Positions 1 to 11,206 of a stretch of DNA of 64,000 nt are shown piece by piece (within the stretch, counting starts at the first letter, position 1; every line of letters begins with the position of its first letter). The notes beneath the pieces were generated by a model, which did not search any database, was not told where the DNA came from, and was given only the letters and a program-made list of their open reading frames with translations. The DNA comes from Nemania diffusa (taxonomy: Eukaryota; Ascomycota; Sordariomycetes; Xylariales; Xylariaceae), in the NCBI GenBank assembly GCA_038501195.1, contig JBBPUQ010000006.1, forward strand, positions 1,426,001 to 1,490,000, in the 5' to 3' direction. A program made the translations under genes and the position numbers.

Positions 1-323
1 GTCAAGCTTGACGAGGAAAACACGCTGCCTGAGGGAACGTAAGTAGTCTCTTTTCTGCATTTCCTTTCTGGAAACCATTCTAGCCTAGTACAGTCTCTGG
101 TTTTTCTTGTCGCTTCACTTATACTTGACATCTGTGTTGGGGCATATATACTAATCCAACCTCCATGCACAGCTCAGGCGGTATTTTTATTGTGGGCGGC
201 AATGGAAAGATTGAGATTAACAACACCTTCGAGGAACGTCTAAGGCTACTACAGTCCAGCGCTCTGCCCGCCGTACGAAAGGCTTTGTTCGGACCGAACC
301 CTAACCGCAAGTTCTTCGACTGA
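1..323 (+). CDS. vma4: V-type proton ATPase subunit E, C-terminal part
   Basis: The gene is cut by the window edge. Exons: 1-38 (VKLDEENTLPEG plus a split codon) and 173-323, joined across a 134-nt intron (GTAAGT at 39, branch-like ACTAATCC, CAG at 170-172). The last exon reads SGGIFIVGGNGKIEINNTF, then a conserved leucine-rich helix, then ALFGPNPNRKFFD and TGA at 321-323. The GGI..GGNGKI.INNTFEERL core and the terminal FG..NRKFF are the hallmark C-terminus of V-ATPase subunit E. Known role: a peripheral-stalk subunit holding the V1 catalytic head to V0, needed for vacuolar acidification. It converges with the CANIN gene downstream. Most of the protein lies outside the window. Confidence 0.85.
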
Positions 324-819
324 TGAGCTCGGTATAATCCACAGTCCGAGGTCGCGATCCTCTCTATCCGCGCCTTACGCCGTCTACTAGCGGTCTTACT
401 TCGCACATCAAATTGCGTATACACTAGCTTGACGAAGTTTGGCGAGGTTGGTGGGTTCAGGGGTTGAAAAGGGGTGATGGTGCTAGAAAGACATTTTTCG
501 AAAACGTCGTATATCTGTTCTTCAAGGGACCCAAGGATGACATCGAGGTCGATCCTTACACGCAAGTTTGGTTTCTACAGCTCAGGACTGGTATGGTTAG
601 AGCAGACTTGTCTTAATTTTGCTCGTATTTATTAGACGGTTGTATCATAAGGAAGTCATAGGCTCATTGTAGGCGAGGTATCACAGTTGATTCAGCATTC
701 AGACACACCGAAACCCATAAATAATCCTGCTCGATATTATTCCCTGCTTCCGTTATCACTCCCCCTAGGTCCTTAGCGCCAATAACCGAACAATTCAGAG
801 CAGGTCTCTTCCTCTATTG
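324..819. other. Intergenic stretch between convergent 3' ends
   Basis: This is the shared 3' region of the V-ATPase subunit E gene and the CANIN-domain gene. A 148-codon open frame on the minus strand covers part of it and the end of the V-ATPase gene, but it matches nothing I recognise. I see no RNA gene or repeat here. Confidence 0.6.
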
Positions 820-2963
820 TCACACAGCAACCTGTAAGTTCCTCGTAGTGCGCCGTGGCCTGCTACTTGTAAACTCAGTCAGCTCTGGCACGATATCTTC
901 TTCACTCTGTCTCTCTGGCTCCTCCTTTTTCTTCAGCGCCCACTGGCGCATGAAATCCCGCTGTTTCGGCACGTTGGCATCAGGGTCTCGCCCCGGGCTC
1001 CCCTCGAACGCGAAAATCCCCTTCTTGGGCGGCGGCTGCGTGCGCACCGCGTACTTGAGCCGCTTTTCCAGACCGAGAAGGCTCAGCTTCACGTTCTTCC
1101 TCGATGCCTTGTCGCGGATCCGGTCGTGGATCGACTTGACGCGGGCGGCCAAGAGGTCGATTTGTGCGTCGAATTCCTGCTCTGCTGCTACCGCGGCGGC
1201 GGTGGCGGCAGCCCCCTCGGATTTTGGGGCACTTTGGGCCTTGCCATTTAGTATTATACTTTTGGTGGGGGTAGTGCTGCTACTAGAACTACTGCTAGAC
1301 CCGTTCGTAGTGGTACGCATGAAATCTGCGCGGTCGATAACGATATCTAGGAGTGTTGTGAGCGCCCTGAGCCGCTCAAAGTCAAAGTCTGCCTTGTTCG
1401 TAGATTTGAAGTCGCCCTCATCGAGGCGGTTGCGGATGATCTCGAAACTGAGACTTGGATTGATGGGTTTGCTACCCAGCCCAGGCCTATTGAATAAAGA
1501 CTCGGCTGCGATGCGTCGTCGAAGATCAACCAGATGTGAGCTTGAGCTTGGTATTGATAAGAGAGATGTGACCGTAAGCTCAGGGTCATCTACGCTGTCG
1601 TACATGTTCGAACATATGGCCTTACACTAGCCTTGATGTTAGCTATATTTGACTAGAAAAAAAGTTGAGAACACTATAGGCTTACTGCTGAATTCCATCG
1701 TGACTTAGATTCGGCCAGGTTTGAGACTAATGCCATCATGGCACGCATGTGGTGTTCGCGTACTACTGCAGCGACGACAGGATCCATACTCATGCGTAGT
1801 AGGAGCTGGACCGCAACAATAGCGGCTGCTGATTGTAGATTTGGCGCGATTCGGCTCAATAGTTGTAAAAATGTCACTAAGGGTGACCAGTTCCGTTCGA
1901 GGTACTCTGGTCGAACCTCTGCCGTGCTCTTGAACTTGCTAGGCTCTCGGGCATTTATCGGAGCTCCAGCCCTTTCGAGCAAGCCATACAACCGCACATC
2001 ATTAACAAGGCGTTTCGTTTGGTCCTCACAGAGTTCGACTAGGTTGATGTACTGCCTCCGTAACTCGGCGTTCTGTTCTATGCAAATCTCATCAAGGATC
2101 CAAAGGAAAAGTTCATCTGGGAGGGCTATCCCCTGGGCAATAAAGGTATACGGCAGACCCATTATAAATGCCCGATGTCTCGCGTCCAAATGAGAGAGAA
2201 ATTTCCAGCGGCCAGCGGCTTTCTTGCGTGGGAAGGCATTTTTGCTGGGGTTAGGAGGGGGTTCTTCTGGGTTGAAGAAGTACCAATGTTTGCGTGATGA
2301 CGCCTCATCATCCTTCGAACGCTTGAAAGCTCGGCGGAGTTTGTCGCCTTTTCCATCCTCATCATCCTCGGCAGCGAGAAGGTGGTGAGCAGCCTGCTCG
2401 GGCCGCCTTGAATCATTCTCAGCATCCGAGTCGACTGAATTCTCACTATTTTCTTCTGCCTGGGCGATCAGGGTGTCGGCCTTCCTGTAACTCTCTTCAG
2501 CCCGCTCAATCTCTCTCGAGTGGCTGATCAAAGCCTTCAGGTCAAATTTGTGCTTCTTGGGCTGCAGCGTCAGGGGTGACCGGTGAATGCCCGAAGCTAT
2601 TCTCTTGGCCTGAGGTGTAGATAGAATGTTGGGATCGCGCCGGTGAGCGGCGGGACCTGCTCTATAGCCAAGCGCGTTTGTGATAGAACCTAATGAATCA
2701 TCCGAATCATCCTCCGAGTCATCAGACCCTTTGATCACATCATCGCGACTGAACACCCGTGGGGTCGTCTGTTTTTTTGGCGTTCTAGGGGATGAAAGGA
2801 GGTCTCGCAGCGACGACAAATCTGACGTTGGTGGTGGCGACGAGGCCAGTTGACTCTGAGTTTGATGCTGCGGCTGAGGTTGAGGCTGAGGCTGACTCTG
2901 AGAATTGGATGGTCCAGCGGATTTAAAAAAACCTCTAATATCTCTATTCTTCCGTGAACTCAT
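820..2963 (-). CDS. CANIN-domain protein (Nse6/SLF2-like Smc5/6 partner)
   Basis: Two open frames form one gene: exon 1 is 2963-1686 and exon 2 is 1620-820, with a 65-nt intron at 1621-1685 (GTAAGC, GCTAACATC branch, AAG acceptor). The model gives 692 aa. The N-terminus has a PIP-box-like NRDIRGFF (residues about 6-13) and a long Q/P/S-rich, acidic disordered part. Around residues 215-440 comes a helical region with the family phrases LPDELFLWILDEICIE and LLLRMSMDPVVA. Exon 2 continues the same domain with ICSNMYDSVDDPELTV, a DLRRRIAAESLF helix and a LLDIVIDRADF segment. Family knowledge: CANIN proteins bind Smc6 and Nse5 and act in Smc5/6 loading and DNA repair, in the nucleus. Assignment is from remembered family motifs. 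The PIP box lacks the usual Gln and is tentative. It is separated by a long gap from the transporter upstream of it. Confidence 0.72.
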
Positions 2964-4041
2964 CTTGCAAGGGCTAAATGGTATGCTGTTTTTCTTCCCT
3001 CAACATGGGATTGCGTATCCTTCCTCTGAATAAAATGACATCAACAGATGAAGAGGAGCATGAGTAGGTAGTAAATGTAGCGGTGACTTGATTGTGCTGA
3101 TTAAAATCAGGTGAAACTACATGAAAAGAAGTAGGTTATTCTGTACAGAATATACTGGGTGGCCTCACAGGTCAGAGCTGAATTGCTTGGCACACCTACC
3201 TAGGTATCTGTGCCAGGTAGGCTACGTATAGGTAAGTACTTTACTGGTGTGTAGGGGTATAAGACGTGCCTAGTCGAGTACCCGCGCTAGGCAGGGCTCG
3301 CGGCGAGGGTTTGCGGCGAGGGTCAAGCGCGAGTTTACCGGGGGGTTTTCTATGTAAGTATCAAAAAACAAAATACATCTGACCCAGCGGCGAGCAGCTA
3401 GCGTGCCAAGAAATACTTGACTAGGTACGTTTTACTGAACAGCAACTACGTAGGTACCTACTGCGTACGCATAGGCTGGTAGGCTGGCGTATAGAGTAGG
3501 TAAGACGTGTCTTGACGCGTTGTGTTCTACCCAACAGACATAAGCAAGTATTATACGTTCTTTACAATAAGGTGGCAATAGGTAGGTAATGAAACAGTTC
3601 TAAATGCATATGCATACGTGGGTAGGTAGGTTTACCGTTTTTGCAGCACATGGGCAAATAGTTATATGTAGCTTAGCGCCTGCTTCTTTGCTGGGTTTTG
3701 CAGAGGAACACCGTCCTTGAAACGGTTTCGTTTCAACGTTTTACAAAAGAAGCCTACAGCTCGACACCCCGTAATTTTTGTGCTGTCAGTTTTTATTTTA
3801 TTGTTTGATCTACAAATAGCTCATCAGCTTACGACTAGATATTTTCTATATTTGTAGCAATCTAGAGTGATATTGATGCTGTAAAAGGAATACCTAGGTA
3901 GAGTAATTGTTGAGAGTTCCTATATACACTGTGTCCCATGTATTGAGCTACCTAAACACCGAGCACCAGCCACTGGTCCACAGCTAAGCCACAACATCTA
4001 CCACAGTCAGCGATTGCTATCGTCGGTATTGTACTGTATAC
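2964..4041. other. Intergenic region with TAGG/CCTA motif clusters
   Basis: No coding signal. It holds the CANIN promoter near 2964-3200 and the 3' side of the sugar transporter. Several ACCTAGGTAGGTA-like stretches occur (about 3196-3240, 3450-3490, 3575-3595, 3620-3640, 3890-3900), along with a short direct repeat, GCGGCGAGGGT, near 3300-3325. Confidence 0.6.
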
Positions 4042-6049
4042 CTAGCTCTTCTGCGTAGGTTGAGTAGATTCACTATCCTCGTTCGAGTTACTACCCCAGA
4101 TTTCCCCGGCAATTCGTGCATGGATCTCTGCCTTGTGAGCTAACTCCCTTTCTCCCGTGCAATCGCCGAAAACCTCGTCCATTTGTTCCAGAGTCTTGTT
4201 CTTAGTTTCGGGTACGAAGAACCAGGTCCAGAAGATGGCTATGAAGCAGAAACTAGCGAAGAAGACGTAAGTACCAAACCCCGTGTTCGCGATCAGTGGA
4301 GGCGTAATGAGCCCAACGATGAAATTGTTAAACCAATTCGACATGGTACCGTACGCAACCCCCTTAGCTCTAACGGATATGGGGAAGATCTCGGAGGGCA
4401 TGGCCCAGGGGATCGGGCCCCAGGTCGCTGAATAGGTCAACATGAAGAAAAACAAGAAGGCAATGGATACCCATGCTTTGTCAGCATGGGCCGCCCAATT
4501 GCCCGAGTATAAGCCCACGAGGATGGCAATGATGAAGTGCGAGATGAACATGAAGGTAGCACCTCCTAGCAGACATGGCCGCCGACCATATCGGTCCAAG
4601 CCCCAAAGAGACCAGAAACATGCGACCATTTGGGCAACATTAAGCGCACCCGATAAGTTCAGCTGCATGTCGTAATCTTGACCTAAAGAGGCGAAAAGGG
4701 TGGGTGAATAATAAATGAGGGCATTGACGCCGCCAAACTCTATGGAGTCATTGTTAGCCAATATACCAGTAATTTACCCTTCAGAAGGAAAGTTATTTTA
4801 CGTACGGACGAAGAACATAAGACCAATTGCCACATGGGTTCTCTTCCAAAGTCGTCCTCGGAAGCAATCGATGTAATAGATAAGCTGGAGCTTGATGCGG
4901 CTCGACATGCGACCATCGTGTAGCTTAGGATGACGTTCTATGTTGACTTCTTTGCAAAACGTATACTCAGCTCGAATATCCAGCCATTCGTTAAGGACAC
5001 GGTTATCGGTCGTAGGTAGGGCCCGGAGCTTAGAAAGTACTTGAAGCGCCTCGTCATCGCGTCCCTTCGAAACGAGCCACCGAGGAGAGTATGGAAGGAA
5101 GCGGACACCGATACCGAGGAGCAAAGCTGGAGGAATCTATCTTAAAGGTTAGTGTCACAAATACATGTAGAAGCTCGTTCTATTGAAAGAGCTAGGGTGT
5201 GGTCAGTTACCTGCAGAAGGAATGGGAGTCGAAATGACCATTCGCTTTGAATGTATCGAGTACCATATGTTGTATAGTACGCGATGACGATGGCAGTTAC
5301 AATCGATAGCTCCTGGAGTGTAAGAAGCGTGCCGCGGATCTTCGGTGGTGCAATCTCAGAGATGTACAGAGGGCCAACCATCGCGAGCATTCCGATACCG
5401 ATGCCGCCTATAAAACGGCCGGCGACGAGGGTATTGTAGTTCATTGCACCAGTCTGGAGAGCCGAACCAAACAAGAAAATAAATACAGCAACCAGAATGG
5501 AACGCCTCCGTGAAATCTTATCTGCCAGCCATCCTTGGTTCAAGGCGCCGAGAAAAGCACCCAGCTCAAGAATTGCTGTGAGAACTCCCTTGTTAAAGGC
5601 CCCTCTTCCAGGTTCATCAATTTCGGGGAATGCCTCAATAAACTGAGGCATAACCAAAGTTACCGAAATGACTCCTTGATCGTAGCCAAACAAACCACCC
5701 CCGAGGGCTGCGAATGCTGCACATAGAGTGGCATATCTGTTGTCAAAGATACCCATAAATCCTAGATTGATAGGGCGTTAGGTAAAAGTTGAATTGTACA
5801 CCATGAGGAAGGCTACAAACCCTCTTTTTCATATGAGTCCCCAGCAGTTTCGATTCCGTGTTGCACAGAATCGGCCCGTGAAGGTGTAGGGATATTTGCT
5901 TCAAGAATCCGCTCAATGTGATCTGAGTTCGGTTCCAGACCGACCATTTTAGATTCCATATTGACAATATCAAATAAGTGCGTTTCTAGGCCGCCTGAAA
6001 TTTCTAGTGAAGAATGAGGTAGATTTTGAGAGGGATCTGGCAACTCCAT
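4042..6049 (-). CDS. MFS sugar porter
   Basis: Exons: 6049-5821, 5761-5211, 5136-4806 and 4739-4042. Introns are 59, 74 and 66 nt; all junctions keep frame, giving 602 aa. The acidic N-terminal tail (about 77 aa) is encoded mostly by exon 1; the more obvious ATG in exon 2 (MGIFDNRY) is internal in this model. Sugar-porter signatures: LFGYDQGVIS in TM1, DKISRRRS and GRFIGGIGIG with PLYISEIAPPKIRG in the N half, QFGGVNALIYYSPTLF after the central loop, DRYGRRP in the C half, and PETKNKTLEQMDEVF near the end. About 12 TM helices are expected. Role: proton-coupled uptake of a hexose, pentose or related sugar at the plasma membrane; the substrate is not readable. Three CreA-type sites lie 78-105 bp upstream of the start, which suggests glucose repression. 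It sits next to a co-oriented SDR. Confidence 0.88.
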
Positions 6050-6126
6050 CTAGCAGAACGAGGCTGGGTCTAGACTACACTTATAACTATACCATAGAAC
6101 ACAGTCTAATGATTTGAGGGGGAAAT

Positions 6127-6154
6127 CTGGGGTAACTCTGGGGTAACTCCGGGG
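6127..6154 (+). promoter_or_regulatory. Three phased CreA/CRE1-type SYGGRG sites
   Basis: CTGGGG at 6127-6132, CTGGGG at 6138-6143 and CCGGGG at 6149-6154 are spaced exactly 11 bp apart, about one helical turn. Each is separated by TAACT. They lie 78-105 bp upstream of the transporter start codon. SYGGRG is the known core of the carbon catabolite repressor CreA/CRE1. Site sequence and phasing are seen directly; function is inferred. Confidence 0.55.
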
Positions 6155-6874
6155 TACAGGCGGTGAAAAGAACTCGCAGTCAGTTAAGAGAATTACAGTA
6201 AGCACATACGTAGCTATTCTAGCCTTGTAATGTGCCCGTGCTATATTTCCGAGGCATCTAGGAAGGGTATGATCTCTTCGGACTATAATTCCAGGCGCTA
6301 CGTGTGCCAAGTACTCTCTGTACCTATTTAATATATCTAAGCGGATTGGCGCTAGTGCCAGAGAAATCATCGTTTTTACTAGAAATTGTTCTAGGCTCTC
6401 TGCCAACTTTAAGGGGCCGAAGATTAAGATGATAAGCAATGATGATCTATTCAAGGCACCACATATGATGCCCCCTAATGAACCTCAAATTAGTCTAGAC
6501 TCACCCATTTTTAACAGTTACTGCATCATGAAAATGTGAGGGTGGATGGAAGCTTAACTTGCTTGTAAAAAATGATCAGATAGTGATATAACATCACTAT
6601 TGGTCTAGCCCCAGTGTTATCCCATGTTCTCCTTGATCGTAGACAGGGGCAATAGCTATACCTACGAATTAGTGCTTAGAAATTGTCGTAGCGATTAGTA
6701 AAGCAGGTTGTCTTCTTGAACTCCATGAGCACTTATCAATACGAATTCCCAAGATTAACCTTATGAAATTCCGTCAATTTTCAAGATATCCATTAGGAAA
6801 AGGAGAGAAAGTAATGAATGCACAGTTATCCATCCTCCCCTTATTTCAATAATATTTTATTTGAGATCCCATCT
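6155..6874. other. Promoter-distal intergenic region, AT-rich
   Basis: This lies between the transporter promoter and the 3' end of the SDR. A 134-codon minus-strand open frame at 6050-6454 overlaps the promoter and shows no family I know. The rest is AT-rich with no feature I can support. Confidence 0.5.
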
Positions 6875-7983
6875 CTAGATAAAGTTTCCCTTCGAACCAG
6901 CAGCAGAATCCATCAACATCAAACGACCAGCATGAATACCACCAGTTATAAGCATGTCATCACCTGTGTGGTAGGCGCTCGCGTTCGAGAGTAGGTAAAC
7001 TACAGGTACCTTGAGATCTGTACGATCTCCCATCCGACGCATGGGGGGCTCAGTGTTCATGATCTCGCCAAGCCATGGCATGCGGTTGCATAAGTCGAGG
7101 GTCATATCAGTCATCATATATCTAATACGAAGTCAGGGACTTGCCGAAAAATAAGCGGAGACTAGGTACTTACCCGGGGGAGATACTGTTCACGCGGATG
7201 CCTTTCCCTGCTAGCTCGACTCCAAGTGCCTTCGCAAGTGAAAGTACAGCTCCTTTGCTAGCACAGTAGTCGCTCGTGCATTGGCCTTTGCTCGCCACAT
7301 AGGCAGCTATCGAGGCAATCAAGACGATGGAGCCTCCACGAGGATTGAAGTCTGTAGGTTCCTGGCGATCCATCTGGGCTGCTGCTAGCTGGGCAGCATA
7401 ATATGTACCTAACACATTAATATTCATGCACCGAGCGACGGATTCTGGATCGCGTTCAAGGAATGGCTGGTCCGGGCAGATGCCCGCTGCCGTGATGCTA
7501 TGAATGAATATGAGTACGTATGTCCTCCCAGCGATATATCGGCGGAATATAAATCTGACGGTGCAACTCACAGGCCATCTATCCGGCCGAAGTCTTTAAC
7601 CACTTGATCGAAAGTAGCCTTGAGCTCAGCATACTTGGTAACATCTGCCCTTACCAAGGGTCCGAATTAGCTTCGAACAGAATTATGACGCCAAATACCT
7701 GACATCAAGCCTCGCTGGCATTTCTGCAAACTCCCCAAACTTACTTGTAGTACCCTAGTTTGACTGGGAACTCTTTCTGAAACTTGTAGAAATGCTCGTG
7801 AGGGGCATCGGCAGCGTCAAGGACGGCAACGTTGCCGCCGCTTTCAGCGACGGCGAGGGTAAAAGCCAAACCTAGGCCACGAGCACCACCAGTGATAACC
7901 ACTGTGCGCCCCTTGAGAGACAGAAGATCTTGGACTGAGTGGTCCAAGTATCGGTCAGGGCTCGGCTTTGGTGGCTGTGACAT
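6875..7983 (-). CDS. Short-chain dehydrogenase/reductase, sorbitol/ketose type
   Basis: Four exons: 7983-7745, 7649-7572, 7497-7174 and 7121-6875; introns are 95, 74 and 52 nt, and the sum is 296 codons (295 aa). The classical SDR layout is intact: cofactor motif TGGARGLG near residue 33, a ..GLITAAGIC.. strand, the NVLGTYYAAQ helix, catalytic Ser in IASIAAY, the YCASK Tyr/Lys pair, and the PG switch after RVNSISPG. The closest group I can suggest is fungal NAD(P)-dependent ketose/polyol reductases (sorbose, xylulose or arabinitol type), judged from overall pattern only. It shares a divergent promoter with the transketolase-like gene. Co-orientation with the sugar transporter fits a job in sugar or polyol interconversion in the cytosol. 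Confidence 0.85.
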
Positions 7984-8610
7984 GGTTGCTTGCGTGACGT
8001 GATGTGTTGACTGCGAAATGGTCCGTAGAACTGAGGAAGAGCAATGAAATAGGCAATGACGAAGACTTGAACTAGGGTCGACTGACGAAAGCGCGGGGGA
8101 GGGCAGGATTAGTAGCTATATTCAACGTGGGTTCCCCAGATCTCACGACTCCCCGGAGTTTACTAGTAAACCCCAGATTTATTACTTTACTATGGTTGGA
8201 AGTCAACAATGGTTTACTCTAGCGAATCCGAACTAAAAAGGAAACCTTGATCCGTGCGGGGTATAGCCTAGGGGGAATAGGAATCTTGATCTGGCCGCGA
8301 ACACAGACGAGGGGTAAACTAGTTTTCATCGTTCGGAATTGTGCTCCGAGATGGAGTCCCGACGATCGGCGGTCGCCCCGGAATCCATGTCCAACTGCCG
8401 GCGATGATGATAGTCCTGCTTCCGCCATCATGGCTTGGCGCTCTAGGGAAACAGAGCAGTTGGCTCTAACCAAAGAGCAAGTTGGTGAAATCGTACTGGA
8501 ATAATGTCATAATTAAACACTGGGTGATGCCCACGCAAATCAAGGACAGAAATCCCCGTAGAGGAGGCTTCGTCATACATAGAATTATAGGCAGTGTGTA
8601 ACTAGTTATC
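7984..8610. promoter_or_regulatory. Divergent promoter of SDR and transketolase-like genes
   Basis: CreA-type cores in reverse orientation occur at 8134-8139 (CCCCAG), 8151-8156 (CCCCGG) and 8171-8176 (CCCCAG), about 150-190 bp upstream of the SDR start. The 8151-8180 stretch resembles the reverse complement of the 6120-6154 triplet region, sharing CCCCGGAGTT and ACCCCAGATTT ends. A CGG-N9-CCG pair lies at 8334-8348. Open frames here are short and unsupported. Confidence 0.45.
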
Positions 8611-10814
8611 ATGCCAGCCAGTACAGAAACAATTGCACACCCTGTTGTCAACGGCGACGCAAACGCCAAAGGCACTCCCAAAAGTCAGGATATCAAGGGT
8701 TGGCGAGACAAGCTCGACCAGGATGATCTAGCCGTTCTAGCATTGCGAAACTTCATATTCGATATCTGCAACCAAAACGGCGGTGGCCATGGAGGTTCAG
8801 CCGTTGGAATGGCCGCCTTGGGCGTCGCGCTTTACAAGTACGTGATGCGCTTCAATCCCTCTAATCCGGAGTGGTTCGACCGAGACCGCTTCGTCCTGTC
8901 GAATGGCCATGCTGCCATGTTTCTCTATGCGATGAACCACCTCACCGGATTCGATGACTGGACCATGGAAGAAATCCGGGGTTACGGGTCCGCCAAAACT
9001 GACGGATACGAAACCCTCTGCCATGCCCATCCGGAGCGAGAGCTTCCCGGAATCGAGGTCACCACCGGACCTCTTGGCCAGGGCATTGCCAACGCTGTTG
9101 GTCTCGCCATTGCCTCCAAGAATCTCGCAGCACGTTACAACCGCCCTGGATTTGACTTGGTGCAATCACGTGTGTATTGCATGACAGGCGACGGGTGTCT
9201 CATGGAAGGGGTAGCTCTCGAAGCCGTTTCTCTTGCTGGAAGCTTAGGCCTTGATAATCTTGTGTTGATATATGACAACAACCAAGTGACTTGTGATGGG
9301 CCACTCGACTGGATTAATACAGAGGATGTAAACGCTAAGATGAGAGCGACAGGTTGGCATGTGCTCGAGATTGATGACGCCTGCTACGATGTCAGTGCCA
9401 TCGTGTCGACTCTGAATTACGCCAAGACGCTGAAAGGCAAGCCAATCTTCATCAACGCTCGAACCATCATCGGGATTGGCACCTCTGTTGCCGGGACATA
9501 CGTGGCGCACCATGGCGCGTTTGATGAGAAAAGTATTGCCCGTTCGAAGCAGCTTGCCGGACAAGATCCCTCGGTCACTCATGTTATCCCCCCTGACTCA
9601 CTACACTACTTCCGAAAGTGCAAAACTCAAGGCGAGCAACTCCATTCAGACTGGGACAAACTGGCTCACCAGTACGAAACCGCACATCCTGAACTGGCCG
9701 CCGACTTTGCCAAGACTATCAAGGGTGACTACGGCACCAAGTGGCTGGATATTCTCACAAACATAGACAGCGCCCAGTTTCACGGGAAAGCGACGCGCGA
9801 AACAAACGGGACTTTGATCGAGAAGATATGGCCTGCGTATCCAGCTCTATGTGGAGGCGGAGCTGATCTAGTGAACTCCAACAAAGTCTCATACACAGAC
9901 TCCGATGTCTTCCACCCAACAGTCAGCTATGCAGGCCGTTACATTCGCTACGGAATCCGCGAACACGCCATGGCTGCCATCTCCAACGGACTCGCCGCCT
10001 ATAACCCGGGCACATTTATCCCCATTACGGCGACCTTTCTGATGTTCTACTTATACGTAAGCTGACAACATGAATTCTTAACAAGTCTGGTGTGCTAACG
10101 CGAAATCTCTAGGCTGCTCCCGGCGTACGTATGGGAGCGCTCAGCCACTTGCCCGTCATTCACTTCGCGACGCACGACTCCTTCGCCGAGGGCCAGAACG
10201 GCCCCACCCACCAGCCAGTCGAGGTCGACTCCCTCTACCGCGCCATGCCCAACCTCACATACATCCGGCCCTGCGACGGGGAAGAGGTCATCGGGGCCTG
10301 GATGCTCGCGCTGGGCAAGAAGACAGGGCCCACGCTACTGTCGCTAGGGCGCGACGCCGTCACTCCGATGAAGGCCACGGACCGCTACAAGGTGGCAAAG
10401 GGAGCCTATGTGATCCAAGACGTCCCCAGCGCGAAAGTGACCCTCGCCAGCTGCGGCACGAACCTGCACTACGCCGCGGCTGCCGCGGACGCCTTGACTG
10501 CGGACGGCACGCCTACCCGCGTCGTGAGCTGCCCGAGTTTCGAGCACTTCGACAGGCAAGATGTCGCCTACCAGGAGAGCGTCTTCCCGTGTGACGGGAC
10601 GCCGATTGTCAGTGTCGAGGAGTACATTGCTACGACGTGGGCTAGGTACGTGACTGCTAGTATCGGCATGACTGGCTATGGATTTTCGGCATCGAATGCT
10701 AGTAATTATGATCGCTTTGGTCTTGACGACAAGGGGATACTGAGAAGGGTGCGCCAATATCTTAAAGACCTTGAGGGGAAGGATGCTAGGAGAGCTGGAT
10801 GGCGCTCGATTTAA
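8611..10814 (+). CDS. Transketolase-family enzyme (dihydroxyacetone-synthase-like)
   Basis: Exons 8611-10056 and 10113-10814, with a 56-nt intron (GTAAGC, GCTAAC branch, TAG); 715 aa. Family features: SNGHAAMFLYAMNHLTG near the active site, the thiamine-diphosphate motif beginning GDGCLMEG and ending about 30 residues later in YDNNQ, the pyrimidine-domain segment RYGIREHAMAAISNGLA with its catalytic Glu, and HDSFAEGQNGPTHQPVE in the second half. Reaction of the family: transfer of a two-carbon ketol unit between sugar phosphates; dihydroxyacetone synthases use formaldehyde as acceptor. The length and the VTCDGPLDWINTEDVNAKM segment make me lean to the DHAS-like branch, but this is inference. 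The C-terminus (GWRSI) is not a peroxisomal PTS1. It is divergent from the SDR and convergent with the zinc dehydrogenase. Confidence 0.87.
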
Positions 10815-11206
10815 GTGTATGATACATGTTTAATGACTTGATTAGTTTCCAACGTGGGATCATCTCGGATTTATAATTGAAGGTTAGAGTTAATAGTGGA
10901 AAGAATAACAACTCTTCTAGAGAACTAGAAGGGATGCCAAGCAATGAGAAAAGGGGTAATTTCGCAATAGATCGTAGCCGAGTCACTGGGAGATTGCCAC
11001 TGTACAGTTTCAGAGAGGTAGTATATACTTAGATTAGCTGTCACACTAATTTCTTCCCTTATTTCTATATTAGATTGAACTGCTCGCAGTGACCTCTTTG
11101 GAGGTAGGCATTCATGCTGAATTGAGGCATTTTGATGTGAACGTTTTGAGTGAGGCAATGATACGCATGTTAGCTGCTTGAACATAATTGATTTATAAAT
11201 AGCGAA
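10815..11206. other. Short convergent intergenic region
   Basis: It separates the 3' ends of the transketolase-like and zinc-dehydrogenase genes. It is AT-rich, and I see no feature beyond presumed 3' UTRs. Confidence 0.5.

Noticed and set aside
848..1630. 260-codon plus-strand frame opposite the CANIN gene
   Set aside because: Antisense shadow; the minus frame contains the conserved domain and proper splice sites.
6050..6454. 134-codon minus-strand frame upstream of the transporter
   Set aside because: It overlaps the CreA triplet and promoter and ends directly before the transporter start; no recognisable family.
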